Assembly: GCA_964607515.1 (NCBI GenBank)
Contig: CAZSKU010000009.1
Location: forward strand, 19,490 to 83,489
From: UBA6080 sp964607515
GTDB lineage: Bacteria > Fermentibacterota > Fermentibacteria > Fermentibacterales > JCC-6
Length of the DNA: 64,000 nt
Reading direction: 5' to 3'
Shown: positions 11,403 through 18,105 of the stretch, piece by piece
Position numbering within the stretch: position 1 is the first letter of the stretch
Layout of the letters: every line of letters starts with the position of its first letter
The notes under the pieces: model-generated
The model's database searches: none
Told to the model about the DNA's origin: nothing
Seen by the model: the letters and a program-made list of their open reading frames with translations, nothing else
Position numbers and translations under genes: made by a program

Positions 11403-12830
11403 CTACCTATTGGTGATGATTGAGTTGAGGATCTCCGCGATGTCATCCCCGGGGAAGTCCGCCAGGAGCCCGGCTCTGAGAAGGGCTTCGTGGGCCGACC
11501 TCACCGCGGTGATGTCCTCGAAGGCTCTGCGGTAGATCTCGTCGGGGTCGGTCTCCCCCTTCGCCAGCCCCTCCCCGGCGGCTTTCACCGCGACCGCCGA
11601 GGCGACCGAGGCATGCACCCCGGGATCGTCCACATCCGGCATGATCCTTCGGGGGTCCAGACCGCCCCTTCGGCCCTCTCCTGCCACGGCCCAGGCCGCG
11701 GCGATGGCCATTCCATCGGTAATGGCCCGGGCCCCGGACAGGAGCACCCCCTTGAGGATACCGGGGAAGCCCAGGCAGTTGTTCACCTGGTTCGGCAGAT
11801 CGCTCCTGCCGGTTCCCACCACCACGGCTCCGGCGTCCAGGGCTTCGTCAGGGTAGATCTCCGGAACGGGGTTCGCGCAGGCGAACACTATGGCCCTGTC
11901 CGCCATGGATTTCACGTGTCGGTGCTTCACCAGCCCGGGGCCCGACGCCCCGATGAGCACGTCGGCCCCCTTCACAGCGTCCTCGAAACCCCCGAACCCC
12001 TGCCGGTTGGTGATTCGGCACAGTTCCCGGTGCCAGCGGAAGCCTTCGCCCCGATAGTCCGACCTGGCTGCGGACAGGCTTCCCCGGGAGTCGTGAAGAG
12101 ATATCATTCCCGGATCAACCCCGGCCTTGATCAGAAGCCTGGCGGTGGCGGAACCCGCGGCGCCGGACCCAAGCAGCACGATCCTGACCCCGTCCAGGGT
12201 CTTGCCGGCCAGTTCCAGGGCGTTCAGAAGCCCGGCCAGCACCACGCAGGCGGTGCCCTGGGCGTCGTCGTGCCAGACCGGTATTGAGCCTTCCGTCTGA
12301 AGCCTTTCCAGGACCGTATAGCAGCTGGGTTGGGAGATGTCCTCCAGGTTCACCGCGCCGAAGGACGGGGAGGCAGCCAGAACGAAATCAACCAACCTGC
12401 CGGGGTCGGATGCCCCGGTGCCATCCCTGGTGTCCGCGCAGAGGGGAACGGCGTTAAGACCTCCAAGCCAGCTCATCAGCATGGCCTTCCCCTCCATCAC
12501 CCCCATCCCCCCCGGCGGAGTGCAGTCGCCGTCGCCCAGCACCCGGGTGGAATCGCTTACCACCGCCACGGTGGACCCCCGGGCGGTGAGGATTCGGCCG
12601 GCTTCGGAATCGTCCCTGATGGCGGTGGACACCGCGGATACACCGGGAGTGTACCATACCCCGAGCCACTCCGGCTCCATCCTGGCTACTGAGGGAAGCA
12701 TCCTGACCTTGCCCCCGGCCCTGGCGTGGGCCGAAAGGGCCAGCGCCTTCAGAAATCTTGTTCTCAGTATGCCGGAGTCGGGCATTCCGTCAATCCGGGC
12801 CAGGGCTTCAGCAAGTCCGATGGCTTTCAA
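11403..12830 (-). CDS. malic enzyme
   Basis: The 475-aa protein is a short-type malic enzyme that converts malate to pyruvate and CO2 with NAD(P)+. Visible motifs are 'WYTPGVSAVSTAI' near residue 58, 'GGMGVMEGKAML' near 107 with the catalytic Lys, 'PVWHDDAQGTA' near 185 with the metal-binding acids, and the Rossmann motif 'LLGSGAAGSATARLL' near 222. The start is TTG at 12830, with GGAGGGGGGA upstream inside the 3' end of the fumarase beta gene. With the two fumarase subunits directly upstream, this unit can convert fumarate to pyruvate. The cofactor preference cannot be read by eye. Confidence 0.93.
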   Translation of the reverse strand: MKAIGLAEALARIDGMPDSGILRTRFLKALALSAHARAGGKVRMLPSVARMEPEWLGVWYTPGVSAVSTAIRDDSEAGRILTARGSTVAVVSDSTRVLGDGDCTPPGGMGVMEGKAMLMSWLGGLNAVPLCADTRDGTGASDPGRLVDFVLAASPSFGAVNLEDISQPSCYTVLERLQTEGSIPVWHDDAQGTACVVLAGLLNALELAGKTLDGVRIVLLGSGAAGSATARLLIKAGVDPGMISLHDSRGSLSAARSDYRGEGFRWHRELCRITNRQGFGGFEDAVKGADVLIGASGPGLVKHRHVKSMADRAIVFACANPVPEIYPDEALDAGAVVVGTGRSDLPNQVNNCLGFPGILKGVLLSGARAITDGMAIAAAWAVAGEGRRGGLDPRRIMPDVDDPGVHASVASAVAVKAAGEGLAKGETDPDEIYRRAFEDITAVRSAHEALLRAGLLADFPGDDIAEILNSIITNR

Positions 12831-13362
12831 CCGCGGTCCCCCCTCCGTAGATGCTTCCGCCCCGGGCGTCCAGCGCCACGAAGACGGGATAGTCCCGAAG
12901 CACCATCGAGTATACGGCCTCGGCTCCCAGATCCTCCCAGGCCAGGATTCCGCATCGTTCCACGCACCGTCCCCCCAGCGCAGCGGTACCCCCCGGGGCG
13001 GCCAGGTACACGGATCCGGAATCCGCCAGAGTCTGCGACACCCGGAGTCCCCGGGGGCCCTTGCCGATGAATATCCTCACGCCCGCTCGAATTACGGGTA
13101 ACGTAAAGGGGTCCATCCTGAGGGAAGTGGTGGGCCCCACGGAGCCGCAGACCCTTCCCGGGGGGGCGGGGGTGGGAGCTGCGTAGAAAAGCGCGGTCCC
13201 GGGAAGGTCGAACGGGAGCGAGGCGCCCTGCTCCAGTATTTCGGCCATTCTCCGGTGAGCCCTGTCCCGGCATGCCAGAACCGGTCCGCAAAGGAGGATA
13301 AGTTCGCCGGCGGAAAGATCCGTGAGTTCCCGCTGGTCGCAACGGGTGTCGAGACTCTTCAC
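12808..13362 (-). CDS. class I fumarate hydratase, beta subunit
   Basis: The 184-aa product is the C-terminal half of a class I (Fe-S) fumarase or L(+)-tartrate dehydratase. The typical 'CGSVGPTTSLRMDPFT' motif lies near residue 72, followed by 'VRIFIGKGPRG' and 'RDYPVFVALDARGGSIY'. The chosen start is the GTG at 13362, which overlaps the alpha-subunit stop as GTGA, the usual coupling of the two subunits. The end overlaps the malic enzyme gene by 23 bp. Fumarase and tartrate dehydratase are hard to tell apart by sequence; the malic enzyme neighbour favours fumarase. Confidence 0.9.
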   Translation of the reverse strand: MKSLDTRCDQRELTDLSAGELILLCGPVLACRDRAHRRMAEILEQGASLPFDLPGTALFYAAPTPAPPGRVCGSVGPTTSLRMDPFTLPVIRAGVRIFIGKGPRGLRVSQTLADSGSVYLAAPGGTAALGGRCVERCGILAWEDLGAEAVYSMVLRDYPVFVALDARGGSIYGGGTAVESHRTC

Positions 13363-14219
13363 AGGATCCTTTCCGCGGTCCTGTGGGCATGGCAGTCCAG
13401 GCATACGGCCACGGGAAGGGAGGCCATATGGCAGGGGCGCGCTTCCACACGGACCTCCAGTGCGGTCGACGGGCCGCCGAAGCCCTGGGGGCCTATGCCG
13501 GAGGCGTTAACCTCCGCGAGTATCGCCTCCTCGAGCCTTCTCAACCGGGGTTCTGTGCTGGGGCGGCCGAAGGGCCGCAGGAGCGCTTCCTTTGCAAGCG
13601 TCGAGCAAATCTCCAAGTCGCCGCCCAGGCCCACCCCGACGAACAGCGGCGGGCAGGCGCCCGCTCCCCTCTCCAGAACCGCGTCCCTGACGAATTCCGT
13701 CACCGCCTTCTCCCCGGCCAGGGGCGGCAGCATGCAGGAGGCTGACACGTTCTCCGACCCGGCCCCTTTTACCAGGAGCCTCAGACGGAGGGCGGCGCCC
13801 TGCACTTCCCGGCTGTGAAGCACCGCCGGGGAGTTCGTTTCGAGAGGGCTCCTCGTCAGTGGACAACCTACCAGGGAGTTCCTAAGGAACCCTTCCCGGT
13901 AGCCCCGGGCCACTCCCCGGTTGACGGAGTCGTCCAGGGTTCCGTCCGGAATCACCAGCATATGGCCCTTCTCCGCAAAAATCACAGCCACGCCGGTATC
14001 CTGGCATATGGGCAGGCCGGTCTCCCCGGCGACATCCAGGTTGAGAATGCACAGGTTCAGGGCTTCCCGCCCAGGGCCGTCCGGGGAACCGTCCCGGGCC
14101 TTCTCCAACAGGTTTTTCAGACCCGGGGAGGGACGGGTGCAGGCGTCCACACACATGCGCGCCACCGCATCCTCCACGTCCCGGGCGGCCAGGAACCTTG
14201 GTTCAGCGTCCCGTTTCAC
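13359..14219 (-). CDS. class I fumarate hydratase, alpha subunit
   Basis: The 286-aa product carries the [4Fe-4S] dehydratase motifs: 'LPICQDTGVAVIF' near residue 83, 'LVKGAGSENVSASCMLPP' near 160 and 'GVGLGGDLEICSTLAKEALL' near 205. With the beta subunit it hydrates fumarate to malate and, as an oxygen-sensitive Fe-S enzyme, fits an anaerobic lifestyle. The GTG at 14219 is chosen because it overlaps the end of cutA; a longer frame to 14288 would lie wholly inside cutA. The gene is part of a run of seven overlapping genes. Confidence 0.9.
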   Translation of the reverse strand: MKRDAEPRFLAARDVEDAVARMCVDACTRPSPGLKNLLEKARDGSPDGPGREALNLCILNLDVAGETGLPICQDTGVAVIFAEKGHMLVIPDGTLDDSVNRGVARGYREGFLRNSLVGCPLTRSPLETNSPAVLHSREVQGAALRLRLLVKGAGSENVSASCMLPPLAGEKAVTEFVRDAVLERGAGACPPLFVGVGLGGDLEICSTLAKEALLRPFGRPSTEPRLRRLEEAILAEVNASGIGPQGFGGPSTALEVRVEARPCHMASLPVAVCLDCHAHRTAERIL

Positions 14220-14526
14220 CGCGCAACCAATCCAGATACTCCCTTGATCCGCCGATGATCGGAGTGACGAGAATCTCCGGGTTCTCATAGGTGTGATTGG
14301 ACTTCAGGAATTCCACAAGTTCGTCCGCCTTGGCCGCCAGAGTCTTGAACTCCATAAGGTACTCGTCCGCGCTCTGAAGGCTTTCCTTCCACCAGTAGAA
14401 GCTGGAAACGGGGCCGATGACCCTCCCGCATGCCGCAAGTCTCGATTTCACAGCCCGTTTGACCAGAAGGAGCGCGATGTCCTCCCGGTCCACGGTGCTG
14501 ATTATCTGCACAAATTCAGTTTCCAC
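14203..14526 (-). CDS. cutA: CutA1 divalent-ion tolerance protein
   Basis: The 107-aa protein matches the small trimeric CutA1 family: 'RLAACGRVIGPVSSFYWWKESLQSADEYLMEFKT' is typical in order and spacing (Cys, then Tyr-Trp-Trp-Lys), and the end has 'YENPEILVTPIIGGSREYLDWL'. CutA1 binds divalent metals, and its cell role is not settled. The start is GTG at 14526 with GAGGG upstream; it overlaps the permease gene by 25 bp, and the fumarase alpha gene starts inside its end. An upstream in-frame start would only add the antisense-like interior of the permease gene. Confidence 0.88.
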   Translation of the reverse strand: METEFVQIISTVDREDIALLLVKRAVKSRLAACGRVIGPVSSFYWWKESLQSADEYLMEFKTLAAKADELVEFLKSNHTYENPEILVTPIIGGSREYLDWLRGETGR

Positions 14527-15221
14527 AGAACCCTCATCCTTCCCGCCAGCCAGAGAACCAGCAGACAGGTCAGAACAAGTGCGGCCCCCCCGGTCGCCGG
14601 CACCGCCGGGGATTCCCACCCCCTTGAGAACACCGTTTCGACAAAACCCCGAAGGCCGGGGAACAACCGGTCGCCGAACAGCTTCAGGAGTGCGCCGACA
14701 CCCACGAAGAACACGGCCCCTACCGCGGCGAACCATTGCTGGGCGGACCGGGATGATCTGGCCTTCAGGGAGACATGCATTCCCAGCACTGCTCCGAAAC
14801 CGCTCGATACCAGGCATAAAAGCAGCACCGAGGCCGCCGAGTGGAGGGTCGGCAGGGCCATGCCCCTGACGCTCCTGAAGACAATGGACACCCCGAGGCT
14901 GAGGATGAGAAAAGATGTCCCTGCCGCGGTACTGAACAGGAGTTTTCCCATGAGAAAGCTTCCGGGTTTCAGGGGAGAGGACAGGAGGGTTTCCAGGGTT
15001 CCCCTCTCCCTCTCGCCGGCGATGGAGTCGATTCCCATCGGCCCGGCCATGTAAAGGGGCAGAAAGACGAACGGAAGGAGTGCCAGGTTCGGGCTTTCGA
15101 TGCTGGAAGGCAGGTAGAGGCCGAAGATGCCCACGTACACCACCATCAGCCGGAGGAACCCGCCCCGGCCCAGGGAGCGGATGAGTGCCAGGGCTTCGCG
15201 CCGGAAGAGAACACTGATCAC
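14502..15221 (-). CDS. ABC-2 type transporter permease
   Basis: The 239-aa protein has about six hydrophobic segments. The motif 'GIDSIAGERERGTLETLLSSPLKPGSFLMGKLL' near residue 63 is characteristic of ABC-2/NatB-like permeases. It begins at GTG overlapping the ATPase stop by 4 bp (GTGA), so it pairs with that ATPase. The substrate is unknown. Its last 25 bp overlap cutA. Confidence 0.88.
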   Translation of the reverse strand: MISVLFRREALALIRSLGRGGFLRLMVVYVGIFGLYLPSSIESPNLALLPFVFLPLYMAGPMGIDSIAGERERGTLETLLSSPLKPGSFLMGKLLFSTAAGTSFLILSLGVSIVFRSVRGMALPTLHSAASVLLLCLVSSGFGAVLGMHVSLKARSSRSAQQWFAAVGAVFFVGVGALLKLFGDRLFPGLRGFVETVFSRGWESPAVPATGGAALVLTCLLVLWLAGRMRVLWKLNLCR

Positions 15222-16108
15222 TGTCCCTCCTCCCCGGCCAGCCCCAGGAAGACTTCCTCCAGCCCCTTGCCGGCGGGCCTGAACTCGGTGATCCGGTTCC
15301 CGTTCCGAAGCAGCTCCTCCAGCAGGTCAGGCGGGGACGGGCACTCCTCGAGGTGCACCAGCCCGTCGGAGCCCGCGGTTAAAACCGCTCCCCGGAAGCG
15401 GAGTCGCCCGTCCTCGGTTCCCACCGAATACCCGGACGAGCGGGTCAGGGAGTGAAGGTCGCCGCTGAGCACCCTTTTCCCGAGGTGGACGATGGTCACC
15501 GTTTCGCAGAGGGTCTGGGCTTCACCGAGGTTGTGGGTTGACAGAAGAACCGTTCTGTCAGCGGCGGCGGTCCTGATCATGCTTCTGACCTCCGCGGCCT
15601 TCACCGGGTCAAGGGACGAGGTGGGCTCGTCCAGAACCACCAGATCGGTGGGTATCGCGAATACCCTGGCCAGGGCCACGGCCCGGCGGTTGCCCGTGGA
15701 CAGGTCCTTGACCGGGGTCTTCGATTTCCCATCCATGCCGAAGGCCTCCAGGGAGCCCATGGCCCTTTCCCGGGCATCCCCGGGGGGAAGACCGTAGAAA
15801 CCGCACCAGAGGGTCAGGTTTTCGATCACGGAGAGGGAGGTCACCAATCCGTCCTCGCTGAAGAGGATGGAAATCCTCCTCTTCGCTCCGGGGTCGTCGC
15901 CGGGGTTGGAACCGAGGACCTCCACGCTGCCGGCAGACAGGTGAAGAAGCCCGGCCAGTGCCCGGATTGCGGTGGTCTTGCCGGCCCCGTTCCTTCCCAG
16001 AAGTCCGTGAACCCCAAGGCGGGGAACCTTCAGGTCGAACCGGTCCAGCGCCCTGACGGCGCCGTAGTCCACAGTGACTTCCCTCAGCCGTACGGCGGGT
16101 TCAGCCAT
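15218..16108 (-). CDS. ABC transporter ATP-binding protein
   Basis: The 296-aa cytoplasmic ATPase has Walker A 'GRNGAGKTT' near residue 37, Walker B 'DLVVLDEPTSSLD' near 160 and an H-loop 'LLSTHNLGEA'. The signature motif is degenerate, 'LSTGNRRAVALARV' instead of LSGGQ, which is common in NatA-like exporters. It works with the downstream ABC-2 permease. Its start overlaps the end of the creatininase-like gene by 8 bp, so it belongs to the same transcript. Confidence 0.92.
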   Translation of the reverse strand: MAEPAVRLREVTVDYGAVRALDRFDLKVPRLGVHGLLGRNGAGKTTAIRALAGLLHLSAGSVEVLGSNPGDDPGAKRRISILFSEDGLVTSLSVIENLTLWCGFYGLPPGDARERAMGSLEAFGMDGKSKTPVKDLSTGNRRAVALARVFAIPTDLVVLDEPTSSLDPVKAAEVRSMIRTAAADRTVLLSTHNLGEAQTLCETVTIVHLGKRVLSGDLHSLTRSSGYSVGTEDGRLRFRGAVLTAGSDGLVHLEECPSPPDLLEELLRNGNRITEFRPAGKGLEEVFLGLAGEEGQ

Positions 16109-16793
16109 GCCCCTCCGTCAGCACCCCGCACAGGGCGCGGACCAGGAATTCGTACATAACCCTGCCTTTCTCCACCGACACCGAGGAGAGGTCTCCTCCG
16201 ACGCCTCCTTCCGGGTACGCCCTGCGGTACAGCTCCGGATCGTCGGGCATGCCCCGGAAGGAAGGGTACTTCCCTTTGAATTCTCCGGGGGGTGATTCCC
16301 CCAGAAGAAACCACACCATGGAAACCTCCGCGGCGGTTACATGATGGCCGCTGTTCGGAAACAGCTCCCGCTCAAGTTCCCAGGCGCCGGGCAGTTGCCA
16401 CCACCCGAGGTAGCGGGCTTCGAGAAGCCCGTGGTCGCCGGCGCATGCCTGCTCTCCGGCGGTTCTGTTGCCGCCGTGACCGCTTATAATCAGGCATCGC
16501 CGGAACCCGTTGCGCGCAGCCGCCGTAAGTATTCCGGAATACAACCCGGCCAGAAGGTCGGAGGAAACGGAGAATGTGCCCGGAAAACCCTCGTGACAGC
16601 GGGAGTAGCCAAAGGGCATGCACGGCAGCACCGGCGTTCCCGTGGCTTTTCCGGCCTCGCCGCAGAGCCGGCGGGCGATGATGGCGTCGCAACCCAGTGG
16701 GGCTTCACTGCCATGCTGCTCCAGGCTCCCCACGGGAAAAAGTACTGTGTCGGCGGATTCAAGGCTCGTCGAAATCGCAAGTTCGTATTCCAT
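16101..16793 (-). CDS. creatininase family amidohydrolase
   Basis: The roughly 230-aa protein carries the creatininase-family signature: 'LFPVGSLEQHGSEAPLGCDAIIA' near residue 19, 'GYSRCHEGFPGTFS' near 62 and 'IISGHGGNRTAG' near 100 with metal-binding His and Asp. Members are metal-dependent amidases of varied substrates, including steps in cofactor synthesis. The ATG at 16793 is preferred; a TTG at 16811 is in frame but would cross the start codon of the divergent gene. It is the first gene of the long operon running to the malic enzyme. The substrate is unknown. Confidence 0.87.
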   Translation of the reverse strand: MEYELAISTSLESADTVLFPVGSLEQHGSEAPLGCDAIIARRLCGEAGKATGTPVLPCMPFGYSRCHEGFPGTFSVSSDLLAGLYSGILTAAARNGFRRCLIISGHGGNRTAGEQACAGDHGLLEARYLGWWQLPGAWELERELFPNSGHHVTAAEVSMVWFLLGESPPGEFKGKYPSFRGMPDDPELYRRAYPEGGVGGDLSSVSVEKGRVMYEFLVRALCGVLTEGHG

Positions 16794-16805
16794 GGGGGTG
16801 AATAT

Positions 16806-17495
16806 ATGCAATCGGAGGTCGTCTCCGGGGGAAAGAAATGGCTGAGAATACCTTTCCGAACCAGGCTCATTCTCCGGGGCGATGATCTGGAGGACGCCCT
16901 GCGGGAAGGGTTGCGGGAAGCCGGGTTGACCCCGGAGCCGTCCGATGTTCTGTTCGTGAGTGAGAAGGCCGTAGGAGCAAGCCAGGGAAGGTATTTCCTG
17001 CTGGATGAGGGTGAGATCAGGCCGGGCAGACTGGCGGTGCTCCTTTCCCGGTACGTGACCAGGACTCCGGCGGGAATCGGGCTGGGCATGCCCGAGACCA
17101 TGGAGTGCGCCATACGGGAGTGCGGAGCCCCGAGGATCATCCTGGCGGCGGTAGTAGGAGCCCTGGGAAGGCTACTGGGACGCCGAGGGGACTTCTACCG
17201 GGTTGCCGGTCCCAGGGCCAGATCCATAGACGGACCCACCGGGGGAACCATCCCGCCCTTCAACCGTGCGGTCAGTCTCGCCCCGTCGGACCCGATGGGG
17301 GTTGCCGGCAAACTGGCTGAAAGGTTCCGCTGCCGTGCGGCCGTGGTGGACATAAACGACCTGGGGGGCAACATTCTGGGGATTTGGCCGAAGAACATGG
17401 ATAAGAACCTGCTGATTCAGATCCTGTCGGACAATCCCCTGGGGCAGGGGACCCAGCAGACCCCGGCTGGAATCATCAGACAGGTGTCTACCTGA
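16806..17495 (+). CDS. CofE-like (F420-0:glutamyl ligase) domain protein
   Basis: The 229-aa protein resembles the coenzyme F420-0:L-glutamate ligase fold: 'DVLFVSEKAVGASQGR' near residue 46, 'GIGLGMPETMECAIRECG' near 86, and a C-terminal 'AAVVDINDLGGNILG' with conserved Asp and Gly residues. CofE adds glutamate to F420-0 with GTP, but stand-alone CofE-like proteins occur in bacteria that lack F420, so the true substrate is open. The ATG at 16806 has GGGGGTG just upstream; a longer frame to 16341 is antisense to the creatininase gene. The gene is divergent from that amidase, with start codons only 12 bp apart. Confidence 0.78.
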   Translation: MQSEVVSGGKKWLRIPFRTRLILRGDDLEDALREGLREAGLTPEPSDVLFVSEKAVGASQGRYFLLDEGEIRPGRLAVLLSRYVTRTPAGIGLGMPETMECAIRECGAPRIILAAVVGALGRLLGRRGDFYRVAGPRARSIDGPTGGTIPPFNRAVSLAPSDPMGVAGKLAERFRCRAAVVDINDLGGNILGIWPKNMDKNLLIQILSDNPLGQGTQQTPAGIIRQVST

Positions 17496-17859
17496 TCCCC
17501 AGAACCTTCTCCAGGGCGCCGTTCAGAACCGACACGATGACCGCAGCCAGCACCGCCCACCAGAAACTGGCTACATGAAAGCCCGGAAGCCACCAGGATG
17601 CCATTAGCAGTATCAGCCCGCTCACCAGTAACCTGGCCAGGCCCAGGGTGAGGATGATCAGCGGACATGTGATGAAGGACAGAAGCGGCCCCAGTAGGAA
17701 GTTCAAAAGGCCCACCAGAAGCGCCGTTAGAACCACGCTCCAGAAACCCTCGAACACCATTCCCGAACCCAGAATCAGGCTTGTCAGGTAGAGGCTCAAC
17801 CCTGAGACAATCCACGCCAGGATCAGGCCGCCCCTTCTGTTCTCCCCGCGTGACGCCAT
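17488..17859 (-). CDS. small four-helix membrane protein (phage holin family/PF04020-like)
   Basis: The 123-aa protein starts at ATG 17859 with AAGGAGGG upstream. It has four hydrophobic helices, with 'LVGLLNFLLGPLLSFITCPLIILTLGLARLLV' type spacing and 'ASWWLPGFHVASFWWAVLAA', which fits the PF04020 (YvlD-like) family of small membrane proteins. Their role is poorly defined. Its stop overlaps the end of the convergent CofE-like gene by 8 bp. A longer reading to 17940 would cross the tRNA-Gln gene and is rejected. Confidence 0.85.
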   Translation of the reverse strand: MASRGENRRGGLILAWIVSGLSLYLTSLILGSGMVFEGFWSVVLTALLVGLLNFLLGPLLSFITCPLIILTLGLARLLVSGLILLMASWWLPGFHVASFWWAVLAAVIVSVLNGALEKVLGIR

Positions 17860-17885
17860 GTTCCCTCCTTTTCGGCCGTGCGTGC

Positions 17886-17914
17886 TTGACAGGAATATAC
17901 GTCTTTGCGATAAT
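17886..17914 (+). promoter_or_regulatory. sigma70-type promoter of tRNA-Gln
   Basis: A perfect -35 box TTGACA (17886-17891), a 17-bp spacer and a -10 box GATAAT (17909-17914) stand 11 bp before the mature tRNA 5' end. Confidence 0.85.
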
Positions 17915-17925
17915 TCCGACTCCAT

Positions 17926-17999
17926 TGGCGGGTCGTCCAATGGTAGGACTGCGGACTCTGGATCCGCCTATCGGGGTTCGAATCCCTGCCCGCCAGCCA
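17926..17999 (+). tRNA. tRNA-Gln (anticodon CTG)
   Basis: The sequence folds as a complete tRNA. The 7-bp acceptor is TGGCGGG with CCCGCCA, the anticodon stem is GCGGA/TCCGC around the loop CTCTGGA, and the T-loop is GGTTCGAATCC. The CCA end is encoded. The anticodon CTG reads CAG. It has its own promoter and a hairpin terminator. Confidence 0.96.
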
Positions 18000-18003
18000 G
18001 TGA

Positions 18004-18033
18004 GCCCCCGGGGACCTTCCGGGGGCTTGTTGT
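18004..18033 (+). terminator. intrinsic terminator of tRNA-Gln
   Basis: GCCCCCGG (18004-18011) pairs with CCGGGGGC (18019-18026) and is followed by TTGTTGT. It starts 5 bp after the tRNA CCA. Confidence 0.85.
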
Positions 18034-18105
18034 ATTCAACCACATAGTTATCTTTGACATACAAGTGTTTGTTGACTTTGTTTACTCCGTCCCCTGGAGG
18101 TTGAG

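Noticed and set aside
15630..15760. ABC ATPase inactive because of the LSTGN signature
   Set aside because: Walker A, Walker B and H-loop are intact, and variant signatures are common in this subgroup.
16341..16805. Upstream extension of the CofE-like gene
   Set aside because: These residues are antisense to the creatininase-like gene; the ATG at 16806 has a proper ribosome binding site.
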